A stretch of DNA of 38,841 nt, taken from positions 13,499 to 52,339 of the forward strand of contig JAGROY010000180.1 of the NCBI GenBank assembly GCA_020439995.1, given 5' to 3'. The DNA comes from Verrucomicrobiia bacterium. Its GTDB lineage: Bacteria; Verrucomicrobiota; Verrucomicrobiia; Verrucomicrobiales; DEV007. The position numbers and the translations under genes were made by a program. The notes beneath the pieces are model-generated. The model searched no databases, was not told where the DNA came from, and saw only the letters and a program-made list of their open reading frames with translations. Position 1 is the stretch's first letter, and each line of letters begins with the position of its first letter. Positions 16,076-24,536 of the stretch are shown piece by piece.

Positions 16076-18226
16076 ATGGATTCGAACGGAGTGAATAGCT
16101 ACGAGGCCCAGCCTGCTGCGATTTGCCCGCAGTGCGCTGCCGGGTGCTCAGTCTTTGACCTTCGCTGCCCGCAGTGCAATACCGATCTTTCGGTGACGAC
16201 CTTGATTCGACGGCCGCGCTCAAGCGAATCGAAGCACGAGGTGCCGGAGATTCGGTTCAGCGGAACAGAAGAGCCACTGTGGCCCGGGGCGATCATCGGA
16301 CGCGCGGGAGTCGGTCGCACGATTTTGGAATCTGATCTGACGGTATCCCGGCGGCACCTGCAGGTGTTGAAGATGGAAGACCGCTGGTTCCTGCAACAAC
16401 TGCCGGACACGCGATCGCCGTGCCTGTTTGATGGCACGCCAATCAGCCAAGGTGAGGTGATCGAGATCACCCGGGGCAGCCACAGCCTGGAGTTCAACAC
16501 TGTCAGCCTGGAACTCAGCTTCGCGCCGAAACTCAGGCCTGATCCTCCGAAGATGCCTGACCCGGCAAGTGCACAGTCCACGCCGAACGATTTTCATTCG
16601 CTCGCCGAAGAGAATCTTGACTATCTGGTGGTGGCGCTGGATGCCGCTGGATCCGTCCTTTGGACCACGCGGGGATTCCGCGATCTGTTTTCCAAAACCG
16701 GAGAGCAACTGGATGGCATTACGTTCACGGAGCTGGTGCACGAGCAGGAGAGGGCAATGGTCGAAGTATCCCTAACAAGGCCACCTTTTGAATCACTCGA
16801 ACACCGGATGCGTGCGGCAGATGGAAGCTGGCGGTTCTTTGAGTCCTCCGGGACTGCCTGCCTTTACGACGGCGGAGTCACTTTACTGATCTACTGCCGC
16901 GACATCACCGCGCGCAAAGACTACGAGCTGGAAATTCGCCGGAGAGGGATGCAGCTGCTGGAACAGGGCAAAAGCCTAGCGCAGCTGAGCCGTTCACATG
17001 AGTTTCAAAACGGCCGCGTCGGCCTGTGCTTCCCGCTGGCGACGGAAGCCTCCTGCCGTGCAATCGCCGCGGATCGTGCGGCCGTTTGGATTCAGGAAAA
17101 AGCCCACGGGCCACTTGTATGTCAGGATCTGTTCGAGCAGACAGGCATGGTGCACCAGGCGGGCATTACCGTGAGCTGGCACGGCATGCGTGAGATTGCG
17201 GAAGAGTGCACGTTGTCCGGCATTCTTGCTGTCGAAGATGTAACCGCAGGCAAGTGGAATGACCTGCGCGATGGCAACCTTGTCCATGAACGCAGCCGAT
17301 CGATTCTCATTGCCCCTCTGAAATGGCATGACGACTTGTTCGGGCTGGTTTGCTTCGAACGCTTTCCCCCAGACCAACACGCCTGGACCAGCGAAGATCA
17401 AAATTACGCGGCGTCGGTGGCGGATCTCATTTCGATTGCGCATGAACGTCAGGAGCACCTTCGCACCCATCAGGCACTGCGCCGGAGCGAAGATATCCTT
17501 ACGCGAGAGCTGAAGACTGCCGCCGACTATATACAGGCGCAGCTCCCGGCACCATTGCACAGCGGCGATGTACTCACGCAGTGGGCCTTCCTCCCCTGCC
17601 AGCACGTCGGCGGCGATGCATTCGGCTACACCTGGCTGGATGACACACACTTTGCCCTGTATCTCCTCGATGTCGTTGGCCACGGCGCATCCGCAGCCAT
17701 GCTGTCGGTTTCGGTAACCAGCGCGCTGGGAAACCGGTGGCTAAAAGACATCGACTACCGTGATCCTGCAGCTGTTCTCAGGGGACTCAACGCCCACTTC
17801 CAGATGGACAGCCATGCGGACATGTACTTTACCGTCTGGTACGGGGTGTTTGATAAGTCAACCATGCGACTGCACTACAGCTCTGCCGGTCACCCGGGCG
17901 CGTTACTCTTCTCTGGAGGATCGCGTTCGTACCAGGAACTCGGCAGCAAGCAACTCATGATCGGAGCTGACGAAAACCCTGAATATCAAACGTTCACCAC
18001 GCCACTCGAACCAGGGAGCCGCCTGCTATTGTTCAGTGACGGAGTGTTTGAATTTACAACTTCCGACGGCAGGGAATTCAACTACGGCACATTCGCTGAA
18101 TGGCTGCAAAACGAACACCAGAACAGCACCGCCGAGAACATTCGTAAAGACCTGCGCAAGCTGGCCCAGGGCGAAGTAGAAGATGATTTCTCGCTGGTGA
18201 TCTTCGACTTTAACCACAATGAATGA
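16076..18226 (+). CDS. Zinc-ribbon/FHA/PAS/GAF/PP2C (SpoIIE-type) phosphatase
   Basis: Multi-domain signalling phosphatase of 716 residues from ATG 16076 (a GTG at 16010 would add 22). Order: a Cys-rich zinc-ribbon-like segment (Cys17, 20, 24, 31, 34); an FHA domain with IIGRAGVGRT and SRRH (near residues 75-94) for binding phosphothreonine; a PAS domain (about 180-290); a GAF-like domain (about 310-450); and a SpoIIE-type PP2C domain (about 480-716) with GGDAFGY, DVVGHG, SAGHPG and FSDGVFE, including the metal-binding aspartates. It should dephosphorylate Ser/Thr in a partner in response to signals read by PAS/GAF. The pseudokinase gene overlaps its end by 8 bp and a kinase follows, so the three probably form one pathway. 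Confidence 0.92.
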   Translation: MDSNGVNSYEAQPAAICPQCAAGCSVFDLRCPQCNTDLSVTTLIRRPRSSESKHEVPEIRFSGTEEPLWPGAIIGRAGVGRTILESDLTVSRRHLQVLKMEDRWFLQQLPDTRSPCLFDGTPISQGEVIEITRGSHSLEFNTVSLELSFAPKLRPDPPKMPDPASAQSTPNDFHSLAEENLDYLVVALDAAGSVLWTTRGFRDLFSKTGEQLDGITFTELVHEQERAMVEVSLTRPPFESLEHRMRAADGSWRFFESSGTACLYDGGVTLLIYCRDITARKDYELEIRRRGMQLLEQGKSLAQLSRSHEFQNGRVGLCFPLATEASCRAIAADRAAVWIQEKAHGPLVCQDLFEQTGMVHQAGITVSWHGMREIAEECTLSGILAVEDVTAGKWNDLRDGNLVHERSRSILIAPLKWHDDLFGLVCFERFPPDQHAWTSEDQNYAASVADLISIAHERQEHLRTHQALRRSEDILTRELKTAADYIQAQLPAPLHSGDVLTQWAFLPCQHVGGDAFGYTWLDDTHFALYLLDVVGHGASAAMLSVSVTSALGNRWLKDIDYRDPAAVLRGLNAHFQMDSHADMYFTVWYGVFDKSTMRLHYSSAGHPGALLFSGGSRSYQELGSKQLMIGADENPEYQTFTTPLEPGSRLLLFSDGVFEFTTSDGREFNYGTFAEWLQNEHQNSTAENIRKDLRKLAQGEVEDDFSLVIFDFNHNE

Positions 18227-19040
18227 ACGTGAACCCCGCTCGGCCATCGGCCGCTACAAGGTGGTGGAGCAACTTGAAAATCACCCGCTCGGCCTTACCT
18301 TCAAAATCATTGATCCGGACAATCACTGTTACGCCGGACTGAAGACATTCTTCGACCACCCGGCCGTTATGACGGGCGGACTTGACGTCGGCGTTGTCAG
18401 GGAACTGGCCAAACGACGGGCCAGTGAGTGCTTTCTAAGCTACTACAGGATTCATCCCGTACGCCCGCAACACGTGGGAACCGAGGAAAGACCACTGCTC
18501 ATCACCGAATGGATCGAAGGAGTGACTTTGCAGGAACTCCTCCGCATCCGCAGAACTCTCACACTCCCAGAAACTGTCACTGTTCTTACCGAACTGGCTG
18601 ATGCTGTCGACGCGGGTGACCATGTCGATCCCCCACCGCTTGATGAAGTGCTCATCGCCCCATTGAACACGCGGGGAGAATTTCTGCCCGCTGCCACAGC
18701 GAACTCGATGCTGCGTGCTGAATTCGGTCAATGGCCTCAGATGCTGATCAAGTTCGATCCGATCGGTCGGCGTCTGCCACAGCCGATCGATCACTCGGGC
18801 GGACAAACGAAAGTGGCGGCGCCGTGGCCCGTCTGGATCAAGCCGACGAACGAATCAAAAATCGCGTACCTCGCCTACCTGATGCTCGGGGGACGGCCAG
18901 GCATCGGCAGCAGTCCCAGGCTATCGCAAATCCCAGAACTTGGCGAAGCTGGAAATGATCTGCTGCACCAAGTGATCCACTCGCGTGGCCAGGAGCGCCT
19001 GTCGGCCCCGCAATTCGTTGCCAGGCTGCAGACTGTGTGA
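18219..19040 (+). CDS. Degenerate Ser/Thr kinase-like protein (pseudokinase)
   Basis: 273 residues starting with a kinase-like first strand (IGRYKVVEQLENHPLGLTFKI) and a possible beta-3 segment (YAGLKTF), then a hinge-like LLITEWIEGVTLQELL. The C-lobe-like end is SKIAYLAYLMLGGRP ... LGEAGNDLLHQVI ... RLSAPQFVARL. The glycine loop is not conserved, and neither the HRD nor the DFG catalytic motif is present, so it is unlikely to be an active kinase. It overlaps the PP2C gene by 8 bp and precedes an intact kinase by 54 bp. Inference: a scaffold or regulator linking phosphatase and kinase. Confidence 0.7.
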   Translation: MNEREPRSAIGRYKVVEQLENHPLGLTFKIIDPDNHCYAGLKTFFDHPAVMTGGLDVGVVRELAKRRASECFLSYYRIHPVRPQHVGTEERPLLITEWIEGVTLQELLRIRRTLTLPETVTVLTELADAVDAGDHVDPPPLDEVLIAPLNTRGEFLPAATANSMLRAEFGQWPQMLIKFDPIGRRLPQPIDHSGGQTKVAAPWPVWIKPTNESKIAYLAYLMLGGRPGIGSSPRLSQIPELGEAGNDLLHQVIHSRGQERLSAPQFVARLQTV

Positions 19041-19094
19041 AATCTGCGGAAACGATTGATCCGCACCGCATTCCCGGATACCCTCAATACCGGC

Positions 19095-21323
19095 ATGCAC
19101 TCAGACGACCATCAGGAAAACCGTAAAGCACTGGCACCCGGGAGACGCCTGTTCAATCGTTACGTTCTGAAATCTGTCGCTGGCCGGGGTGGCATGGGTG
19201 TCGTCTGGTGCGCCTGGGACGAGCGGCTGCAACACCACGTTGCTCTCAAATTTCTCCCCGAGGTCATTCTCGATGATCCGATCGCGCTGGAAGACCTGCG
19301 CAAGGAAACGAAGCGTTGCCTGAATCTGACGCACCCGAACATCGTCCGCATCTACGATTTCGAGGAAGACGGCGAGACCGGCGCCATCGTGATGGAATTC
19401 GTCAAAGGCCAACCGCTCAACGTTCTGAAGGCCGCGCAGCCGGATCGCCACTTCGAAGTCGCCCAACTGCACCCGCTCGTCCTCCAGTTGTGCGACACAC
19501 TAACTTACGCACACAACGACGCCGGATTCGTCCACCGCGATGTAAAGCCGGCCAACCTGTTGCTCACGGAAACGAACCAACTCAAGGTCACGGATTTCGG
19601 GATCGCCCGCAATATCACCGACTCCGTCAGTCGTCTCAGCGTGCGCTCCAATGACAGCAGCGGCACCCCCGGCTACATGAGTCCACAGCAGGCCATGGGC
19701 GAAAAAGCATCGATCGCTGACGACATCTATTCGGTCGGAGCGACCCTGTTTGATCTGCTCACCAGTCGACCGCCGTTTTTCACCGGTGACATTCCAATGC
19801 AGATTCTGAGCAAGGTTCCACCGGCCATGGCAGAGCGGCGGGCGGAGCTGGGCGTCACCGGACATCTTATTCCGAAGGCGTGGGAAGAAGTGATCGCAGC
19901 CTGCCTCTCCAAGGATCAAAAGGCTCGACCGCGATCCGTCGCCGAACTCAAAAACCGCCTGGGCGATGCGCAACTCGCTCCGCCGCAGGATGAGCTGGAC
20001 ACCATCGTCCTGACGCAGACCCCTGTCGTCAATCGGGGCGTGTTGCCCCCCAGCGAGCCGGAGCCCACGCGCCCACCCACTTCCGCTCCCGCATCCGAAC
20101 CGTCTCCGCCTACGAGCGGTGAAACTTCTGCGACACCTGCCAGCAGCGGCGGCAAACACACCATGCTGCTGGTGGCGGTAGGTCTCCTTGGTGTGATCGC
20201 GATCAGCCTCGTGAGCGTGCTCTACTTTGTGGTGAAGAACATGGACGCAAGCAAGCAAGGGGATACCGTAGCGGCTCTCCTCAAAGAACTGCAGCCACTG
20301 CTCAACTCGGCTCCCGAAGCCACCAGCAACGAACGCGACCAGGCATTCCAAAATCTTCAGGCCGAAGTCGAAAAGCTGAAGCAACTCCAGAGTGAGAAAG
20401 ACGCGCTTCTGGAGAAAATCGCCACGCTTGAGGAGGAATCTGGGAAAATCCAGCAGTCTAATACTGATAAAGACCAGACGCTGGAAAACTTGCGCAGCGA
20501 ACTGGATAATGTTCAGCAGAAGCTCGACGATCGCCCCACTCCGCCAGTTAAAGATAACGATCCCGACCGAAGCGTGGAGGTTGCCGCTATGATCATAGCA
20601 TACACCGCGGCGGGCAACACCGGCTCCAAGGAGTCGCAAATCGACTTCTTTGACGAAAAGGTTGACTATCTGGGAGAAGGAATCCTTTCAAAGGTACAAA
20701 TCGCTGAGGACTCGAAGCAGTACCGTAAACGTTTTCCCAGGCGCACGATGACCATTACCGAGGGACCCGCCGTGATCAGGAAGCAGAAAGTGTATCAAGT
20801 CACCACCACTTCACACTACGAATTTGATCACTTCCGCGAAGGCCACCGCGTGACGAAGACTATCGGGAATACCTTCGACGTTCGATTTTCAAACGGCAAG
20901 CCGCTGATCACCTCGATCAGCAATCCTCGCAACGAAACCATAGCCAAGGCAGCCCTGCCAGCCACCGAATCCGTTGCCAGCGACTTTGTGAAAGCCTACT
21001 TTGCCGACGGCGAATCGCACAATGGCCGGGCGCAACTCGACTATTACGCCGACTCCGTCTACTACTTTGGAGAAGTCCGCACGAAGCAGGAGATCAGCGA
21101 AGATCTTGATAGCTACATTGCCAGCACTCCCTACCGCACCTTCTCCCTGCTCTCAGAACCGGAAGTGCTCGTCCTCGGCAAGGAATTCCAGGTAACAACG
21201 ACGGTCAAGGCAACCAGTGGCGATTCAGCTGACACCGCAAGAAGCCGCACTCTGAAAAGCCAGATCAAAGTCGCTTGGGAAGGCACTTCACCGAAGATCA
21301 CATCGATTCAGCCCGTCCAATAA
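19095..21323 (+). CDS. Transmembrane Ser/Thr protein kinase (PknB-type) with two extracellular NTF2-like repeats
   Basis: 742 residues from ATG 19095 (a TTG at 19056 would add 13). The N-terminal kinase domain is complete: glycine loop GRGGMGVV, VALKFL with Lys52, HRDVKPANLL (147-156), DFGIA (167-171), the activation-segment GTPGYMSPQQ and DIYSVGATLFDLL. A Pro/Ser/Thr-rich linker follows, then one membrane segment (about 357-380) and a coiled coil (about 392-480). Two related domains of about 110 residues close the protein; each has an IDFFDEKVDYLGE / LDYYADSVYYFGE motif and an RTMTITEGP / RTFSLLSEP strand, consistent with SnoaL/NTF2-like folds acting as an extracytoplasmic sensor. It follows the PP2C phosphatase and pseudokinase genes. 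Confidence 0.93.
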   Translation: MHSDDHQENRKALAPGRRLFNRYVLKSVAGRGGMGVVWCAWDERLQHHVALKFLPEVILDDPIALEDLRKETKRCLNLTHPNIVRIYDFEEDGETGAIVMEFVKGQPLNVLKAAQPDRHFEVAQLHPLVLQLCDTLTYAHNDAGFVHRDVKPANLLLTETNQLKVTDFGIARNITDSVSRLSVRSNDSSGTPGYMSPQQAMGEKASIADDIYSVGATLFDLLTSRPPFFTGDIPMQILSKVPPAMAERRAELGVTGHLIPKAWEEVIAACLSKDQKARPRSVAELKNRLGDAQLAPPQDELDTIVLTQTPVVNRGVLPPSEPEPTRPPTSAPASEPSPPTSGETSATPASSGGKHTMLLVAVGLLGVIAISLVSVLYFVVKNMDASKQGDTVAALLKELQPLLNSAPEATSNERDQAFQNLQAEVEKLKQLQSEKDALLEKIATLEEESGKIQQSNTDKDQTLENLRSELDNVQQKLDDRPTPPVKDNDPDRSVEVAAMIIAYTAAGNTGSKESQIDFFDEKVDYLGEGILSKVQIAEDSKQYRKRFPRRTMTITEGPAVIRKQKVYQVTTTSHYEFDHFREGHRVTKTIGNTFDVRFSNGKPLITSISNPRNETIAKAALPATESVASDFVKAYFADGESHNGRAQLDYYADSVYYFGEVRTKQEISEDLDSYIASTPYRTFSLLSEPEVLVLGKEFQVTTTVKATSGDSADTARSRTLKSQIKVAWEGTSPKITSIQPVQ

Positions 21324-21342
21324 CTGTGAAAACACACCCACG

Positions 21343-21909
21343 ATGGCGACCAAAAAGAAACAGCTACCCGCGAAACGGAGCGAAGAAATCCTCCGATTAC
21401 TGAAAGCCCGTTTTGCGGAAAACATTCAGCGGCATGAAGGTCTTGAATGGCCCAAGGTTCAAGCGAGGCTGGAAGCCCATGCGAACAAGCTCTGGTCGCT
21501 CAATGAGATGGAACTTACCGGAGGCGAGCCGGATGTGGTGGGACTCGACACGACGACAGGCGAATACCTTTTCTTCGACTGCTCCCGCGAAAGCCCCAAA
21601 GGCCGCACAAGCCTCTGCTACGACCGCGAAGGTCTAGAATCGAGGAAGGAACACAAGCCTAAGAATAACGCCATTGACATGGCGGCTGCCATGGGCATCG
21701 AGCTTCTAACTGAAGAACAGTATCTGGATCTTCAGAAGCTGGGAGAATTCGACATGAAGACATCGAGCTGGGTAAACACACCTGCCGAAATGCGAACGCT
21801 GGGCGGCGCGCTCTTTGGCGACCGCCGCTTTGGTCGCGTCTTCTTCTACCACAATGGCGCACAGTCCTACTACAGCGCCCGCGGGTTTCGCGGCGCTCTG
21901 AGAGTTTGA
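21343..21909 (+). CDS. DUF4256 family protein
   Basis: The 188-residue protein matches the DUF4256 family closely along its whole length. Recognisable blocks are RFAENIQRHEGLEWPKVQARLE, LWSLNEMELTGGEPDVVG, FFDCSRESPKGRTSLCYDR, AIDMAAAMGIELLTEEQY, GEFDMKTSSWVNTP and HNGAQSYYSARGFRGALRV. The family is highly conserved in diverse bacteria but has no known function; the DCSxExPxGRxxxCYD segment suggests a conserved pocket. It starts 19 bp after the kinase stop, so it may be co-transcribed with the signalling genes, though no functional link is known. Confidence 0.92.
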   Translation: MATKKKQLPAKRSEEILRLLKARFAENIQRHEGLEWPKVQARLEAHANKLWSLNEMELTGGEPDVVGLDTTTGEYLFFDCSRESPKGRTSLCYDREGLESRKEHKPKNNAIDMAAAMGIELLTEEQYLDLQKLGEFDMKTSSWVNTPAEMRTLGGALFGDRRFGRVFFYHNGAQSYYSARGFRGALRV

Positions 21910-21955
21910 AGTGCCACCCAATCCAGCGTGAGCATTCAAGACGGGAAGGTGCGAC

Positions 21956-23314
21956 CTACTGCCCGATGCAGAACAATTCGTTGTGATTGCGGATAAAGAG
22001 GCACCCGCTCGCGAGGCTGATGCTGGCGCGGATATCACGCTCCTGCTTTTCAGTCATCCGCACCTCATGCAGGAGCTCGAACTTGTCGCCCGCCTTCACC
22101 ACATAGACATCACCAGCGTGGCTCTGCAGGTAGATCTTGTCATCTCCGGCAGTCGGAGAGGATTCGATCTTAGTCGCGCTCGGTAGCCGCTCGTGCCAGA
22201 CTACGTTGCCCGTCTTCGGCTCTACGCATGCCAGAGATTTGCGATCACTGTTCATGATGTAAAAGTGTCCTTTGTAAAAGAGTGGAGTAGATACGTCGGA
22301 ACTCACATCATCGTCGATATCAACACTGACCCAGGCCAACGCCTGCTCGTCGGTAAGCGTTCCCTTGCCGCCTGCCTTGACAGCATAGACTGGCGATTTC
22401 TTCGGCGCGCAGGCAAGGATGATGCCATCGCCAGCTACCGGTGACGGCACCAGGCGCCAGTGGCCGATGCGCTCCGGGTTCCAAGTTCCCCAGCGCCAGA
22501 GTTCCTCACCGGTCTTGGGATCGTGGCCGGTCAGGCAATCGCCACCAGCAATCAGAATCTCGGCCCTGCCATCGTGGGTATACGGGATCGGCGTGGTAAA
22601 TGCCTCAAGCGATTCCGCGTTCGCTTTAGAAGGGCGCACCTGTCGCCACAGCTCTTTGCCATCGGCCGGATTGAGCGCCAGGAGATAGGAATCGTTCGGC
22701 TTGTCAGTCTCCCCGACCTCGCGGCCCCAGGCTTCGAACGCCACATCGCGCTGCAGCACCTGCATGTAGAGAACACCGTCATAAATCATAGGACTGGTGG
22801 AGAAGGTCCAGAGGAACGCGAACTTGCCGTAGTCGTCCTGTAAATTGCGCTTCCACTTCTCGTTGCCGTCCAGATCGAACGCAATGAGATCGCCAGTGCC
22901 ATAAAAGAATACGACCACTTTCCCGTCCGTCGCAGGTGAGGGCGACGCCAGATTGCTGCGGTCGTCCTGCTGGAATCCTTCGGCAACCCGCTTCACCCAC
23001 AGTTCCTTGCCGGTCTTCCGGTCGAGGCACATCGCCAGCAGCTTCTTGTTCGCTTCGTCAGTTGTGCTCAGGAACACGCGGTCGCCCAGCACGATCGGCG
23101 TCGATGCCGCGGGCCCGGGCATATTTACCTTCCACAACACATTTTCCGTGCGGGAAAATTTCGTGGGCAACTCCGTCTCATCACTGGCACCATTTTCATG
23201 CGGCCCGCGCCACGATGGCCAATCCCCCGCCCCGGTGACAGCAATGGAAGTAGCGAGGGCGGCGATGAATGCTGCCGTCAGAGTTCGGAAGCGGCGAAAT
23301 GGGATTATGTTCAT
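21956..23314 (-). CDS. Secreted PQQ-type beta-propeller protein
   Basis: 452 residues from ATG 23314, which begins a signal peptide (MNIIPFRRFRTLTAAFIAAL...); the open frame continues upstream to 23410 without similarity. The mature part starts with WPSWRGPHENGAS, the hallmark of exported PQQ-like propellers in PVC bacteria. It contains repeated blade motifs such as LDRKTGKELWVKRV, LNPADGKELWRQVRP and HDPKTGEELWRWGTW. No haem site is seen. These proteins are usually called outer-membrane-assembly-like or PQQ-dependent-dehydrogenase-like; catalytic residues of true quinoprotein dehydrogenases are not evident, so a binding or scaffold role is as likely as an enzymatic one. Confidence 0.88.
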   Translation of the reverse strand: MNIIPFRRFRTLTAAFIAALATSIAVTGAGDWPSWRGPHENGASDETELPTKFSRTENVLWKVNMPGPAASTPIVLGDRVFLSTTDEANKKLLAMCLDRKTGKELWVKRVAEGFQQDDRSNLASPSPATDGKVVVFFYGTGDLIAFDLDGNEKWKRNLQDDYGKFAFLWTFSTSPMIYDGVLYMQVLQRDVAFEAWGREVGETDKPNDSYLLALNPADGKELWRQVRPSKANAESLEAFTTPIPYTHDGRAEILIAGGDCLTGHDPKTGEELWRWGTWNPERIGHWRLVPSPVAGDGIILACAPKKSPVYAVKAGGKGTLTDEQALAWVSVDIDDDVSSDVSTPLFYKGHFYIMNSDRKSLACVEPKTGNVVWHERLPSATKIESSPTAGDDKIYLQSHAGDVYVVKAGDKFELLHEVRMTEKQERDIRASISLASGCLFIRNHNELFCIGQ

Positions 23315-23425
23315 ATCAGGAAATAGCAGATTTTCGCAAAGAGTAGCCGAAATCCGCCCGCGTGAGAACCTGAACCTCCCGATTTGCAAAAACTTGAAAC
23401 AAATTGCCAATGAGCCCGTCTCGTC

Positions 23426-24082
23426 TCACTCCACCACCGATCTCAGCCACTCAAATACATCGCGAATTTCGTCATCACAAAGGGAATGCTCCAGGCCTTG
23501 GTAGGCATGCAGAGTAGGTGAATATCCCGCCGCAGTGAGCGACTCAACCGTACGCTCTGCTGCGCTGAACGGCACCACCGGGTCGGCAGTGCCGTGAAAG
23601 ACTCCGATCGGGATATCAGTCTTCCTCATTGGGCATGGCCAGGCGTCCGCTTCGAGAAGATAGCCTGACATCGACAAAATCCCGGCAGGCGCGGTGGCGC
23701 GACGCAGCCCAACATGTAACGCCATCGCTGCACCTTGGGAAAATCCTGCGAGGATCAATTTGGGAGCGCGCTCGGCATCGACCAGCATATCAATGCGCGT
23801 GCGGCTTTCCTCCACTGTCTCCCAGTTCACCGCACGGGGATGCGATAGATCAATGATGTCATACCACGCAGGCATGTGCATGCCCATGTTGATGGTGACC
23901 GGCTGTTGAGGCGCATGGGGCAGAACGAACCGCCACCGTTGCGGCAGCGCCGCTTGCCTCATCGCCTGCGCCACATCGGCAAAGTCATGACCGTCCGCGC
24001 CGAGCCCGTGCATCAGGACGACACTAACCTCCGCATCATCCCGTGCGGCACCGATCTCAAGTATTGGCAGGGCAGCGTCCAT
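23426..24082 (-). CDS. Alpha/beta-hydrolase of the phospholipase/carboxylesterase family
   Basis: 218 residues from ATG 24082. The family pattern is clear: LMHGLGADGHDF (oxyanion loop), FVLPHAPQQPVTINMG, AWYD, the nucleophile elbow GFSQGA (Ser115), GTADPVVP (Asp168) and GLEHSL (His199), giving a full Ser-Asp-His triad. Such enzymes hydrolyse short acyl esters or thioesters in the cytoplasm. The start lies 2 bp after the stop codon of the ArsC-family gene, so the two are translated from one message. No functional link between them is known. Confidence 0.93.
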   Translation of the reverse strand: MDAALPILEIGAARDDAEVSVVLMHGLGADGHDFADVAQAMRQAALPQRWRFVLPHAPQQPVTINMGMHMPAWYDIIDLSHPRAVNWETVEESRTRIDMLVDAERAPKLILAGFSQGAAMALHVGLRRATAPAGILSMSGYLLEADAWPCPMRKTDIPIGVFHGTADPVVPFSAAERTVESLTAAGYSPTLHAYQGLEHSLCDDEIRDVFEWLRSVVE

Positions 24083-24084
24083 GA

Positions 24085-24441
24085 TCAACTCAGAAACTCC
24101 GCGATACGCGCCTTCGGCCGACCGATGATCGCCTTCTTTCCTTTGACGATGACCGGGCGCTGCAACAGTTGCTTGTGCTTGAGAAGAATTTCGATCACCG
24201 CCTCAGGATTACCGACATAGTCGTCAGGATTCAGCTCCAGCTTTTTGAACTTCGAATCCTTCCGCACCAGATCCTCGACAGGATCCTCCAGCCCCGCCAC
24301 GATCCTCTCAAGTGTCGCACGATCCGGCGGCGTCTTGATGTAAAGCACAATGTCATGCTCAACCCCCAGCTCCCCAGCGACCGCCAGGGCATTGTCCGAT
24401 GATCCTCAGTTGGGATAGTGGTAAATGGTAACTTTAGCCAT
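24085..24441 (-). CDS. arsC: ArsC-family arsenate reductase, predicted selenoprotein (in-frame TGA = Sec12)
   Basis: Read from ATG 24441, the frame encodes 118 residues: MAKVTIYHYPN, a TGA codon (24408-24406), then GSSDNALA and a normal ArsC body with LYIKTPPDRATLERI and the conserved Arg in LLQRPVIVKG, ending IIGRPKARIAEFLS. In ArsC proteins position 12 is the catalytic Cys of the (N/Y)PxCGxS loop, so TGA replaces exactly that codon, as expected for selenocysteine. A SECIS-like hairpin begins 17 nt downstream. Length equals ordinary short ArsC proteins and the frame after TGA is intact, which argues against a decaying gene. A standard gene caller would report only the last 87 codons from GTG 24348. 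The true stop is also TGA. The gene is 2 bp upstream of the esterase gene. Family role: reduction of arsenate with thiol partners; the actual substrate is untested. Confidence 0.85.
24372..24389 (-). promoter_or_regulatory. Predicted bacterial SECIS element in arsC mRNA
   Basis: The RNA CCCUGGCGGUCGCUGGGG starts 17 nt after the UGA. It can fold as CCC/GGG (3 bp), an unpaired U, GGC/GCU (3 bp including a G-U) and a GGUC tetraloop at +24 to +27. This is the same plan as the minimal E. coli fdhF SECIS (3 bp, bulged U, 3 bp, GGUC loop) that SelB binds. A fully paired 7-bp alternative with two G-U pairs is also possible. Loop distance from UGA falls in the range accepted for bacterial SECIS elements. 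Confidence 0.8.
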
Positions 24442-24514
24442 GCCTGCCCGTTACTCCCCAATCCGGGTCGGGTCAAATCTTCCAATTCTAGGTTTGCAGG
24501 ATGGGCGTGGGAAT

Positions 24515-24530
24515 TCGAGCTAAAGCTCGA
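24515..24530. terminator. Palindrome downstream of the DUF819 gene, possible terminator
   Basis: TCGAGCT and AGCTCGA flank 2 nt, 6 bp past the DUF819 stop and upstream of arsC on the same strand. It lacks a T-run, so termination is only one possibility; it may also be a short repetitive palindrome. Confidence 0.35.
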
Positions 24531-24536
24531 GCTACT

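Noticed and set aside
24085..24348. An 87-residue ArsC-like protein starting at GTG 24348
   Set aside because: It would lack the catalytic loop; the upstream frame carries the exact ArsC N-terminus interrupted only by a TGA at the catalytic position with a SECIS-like hairpin after it.
24406..24408. The TGA as a simple nonsense mutation making arsC a pseudogene
   Set aside because: The rest of the frame is intact, the stop falls precisely on the redox Cys codon and a fdhF-like SECIS follows. It remains the main alternative if no Sec machinery is found.
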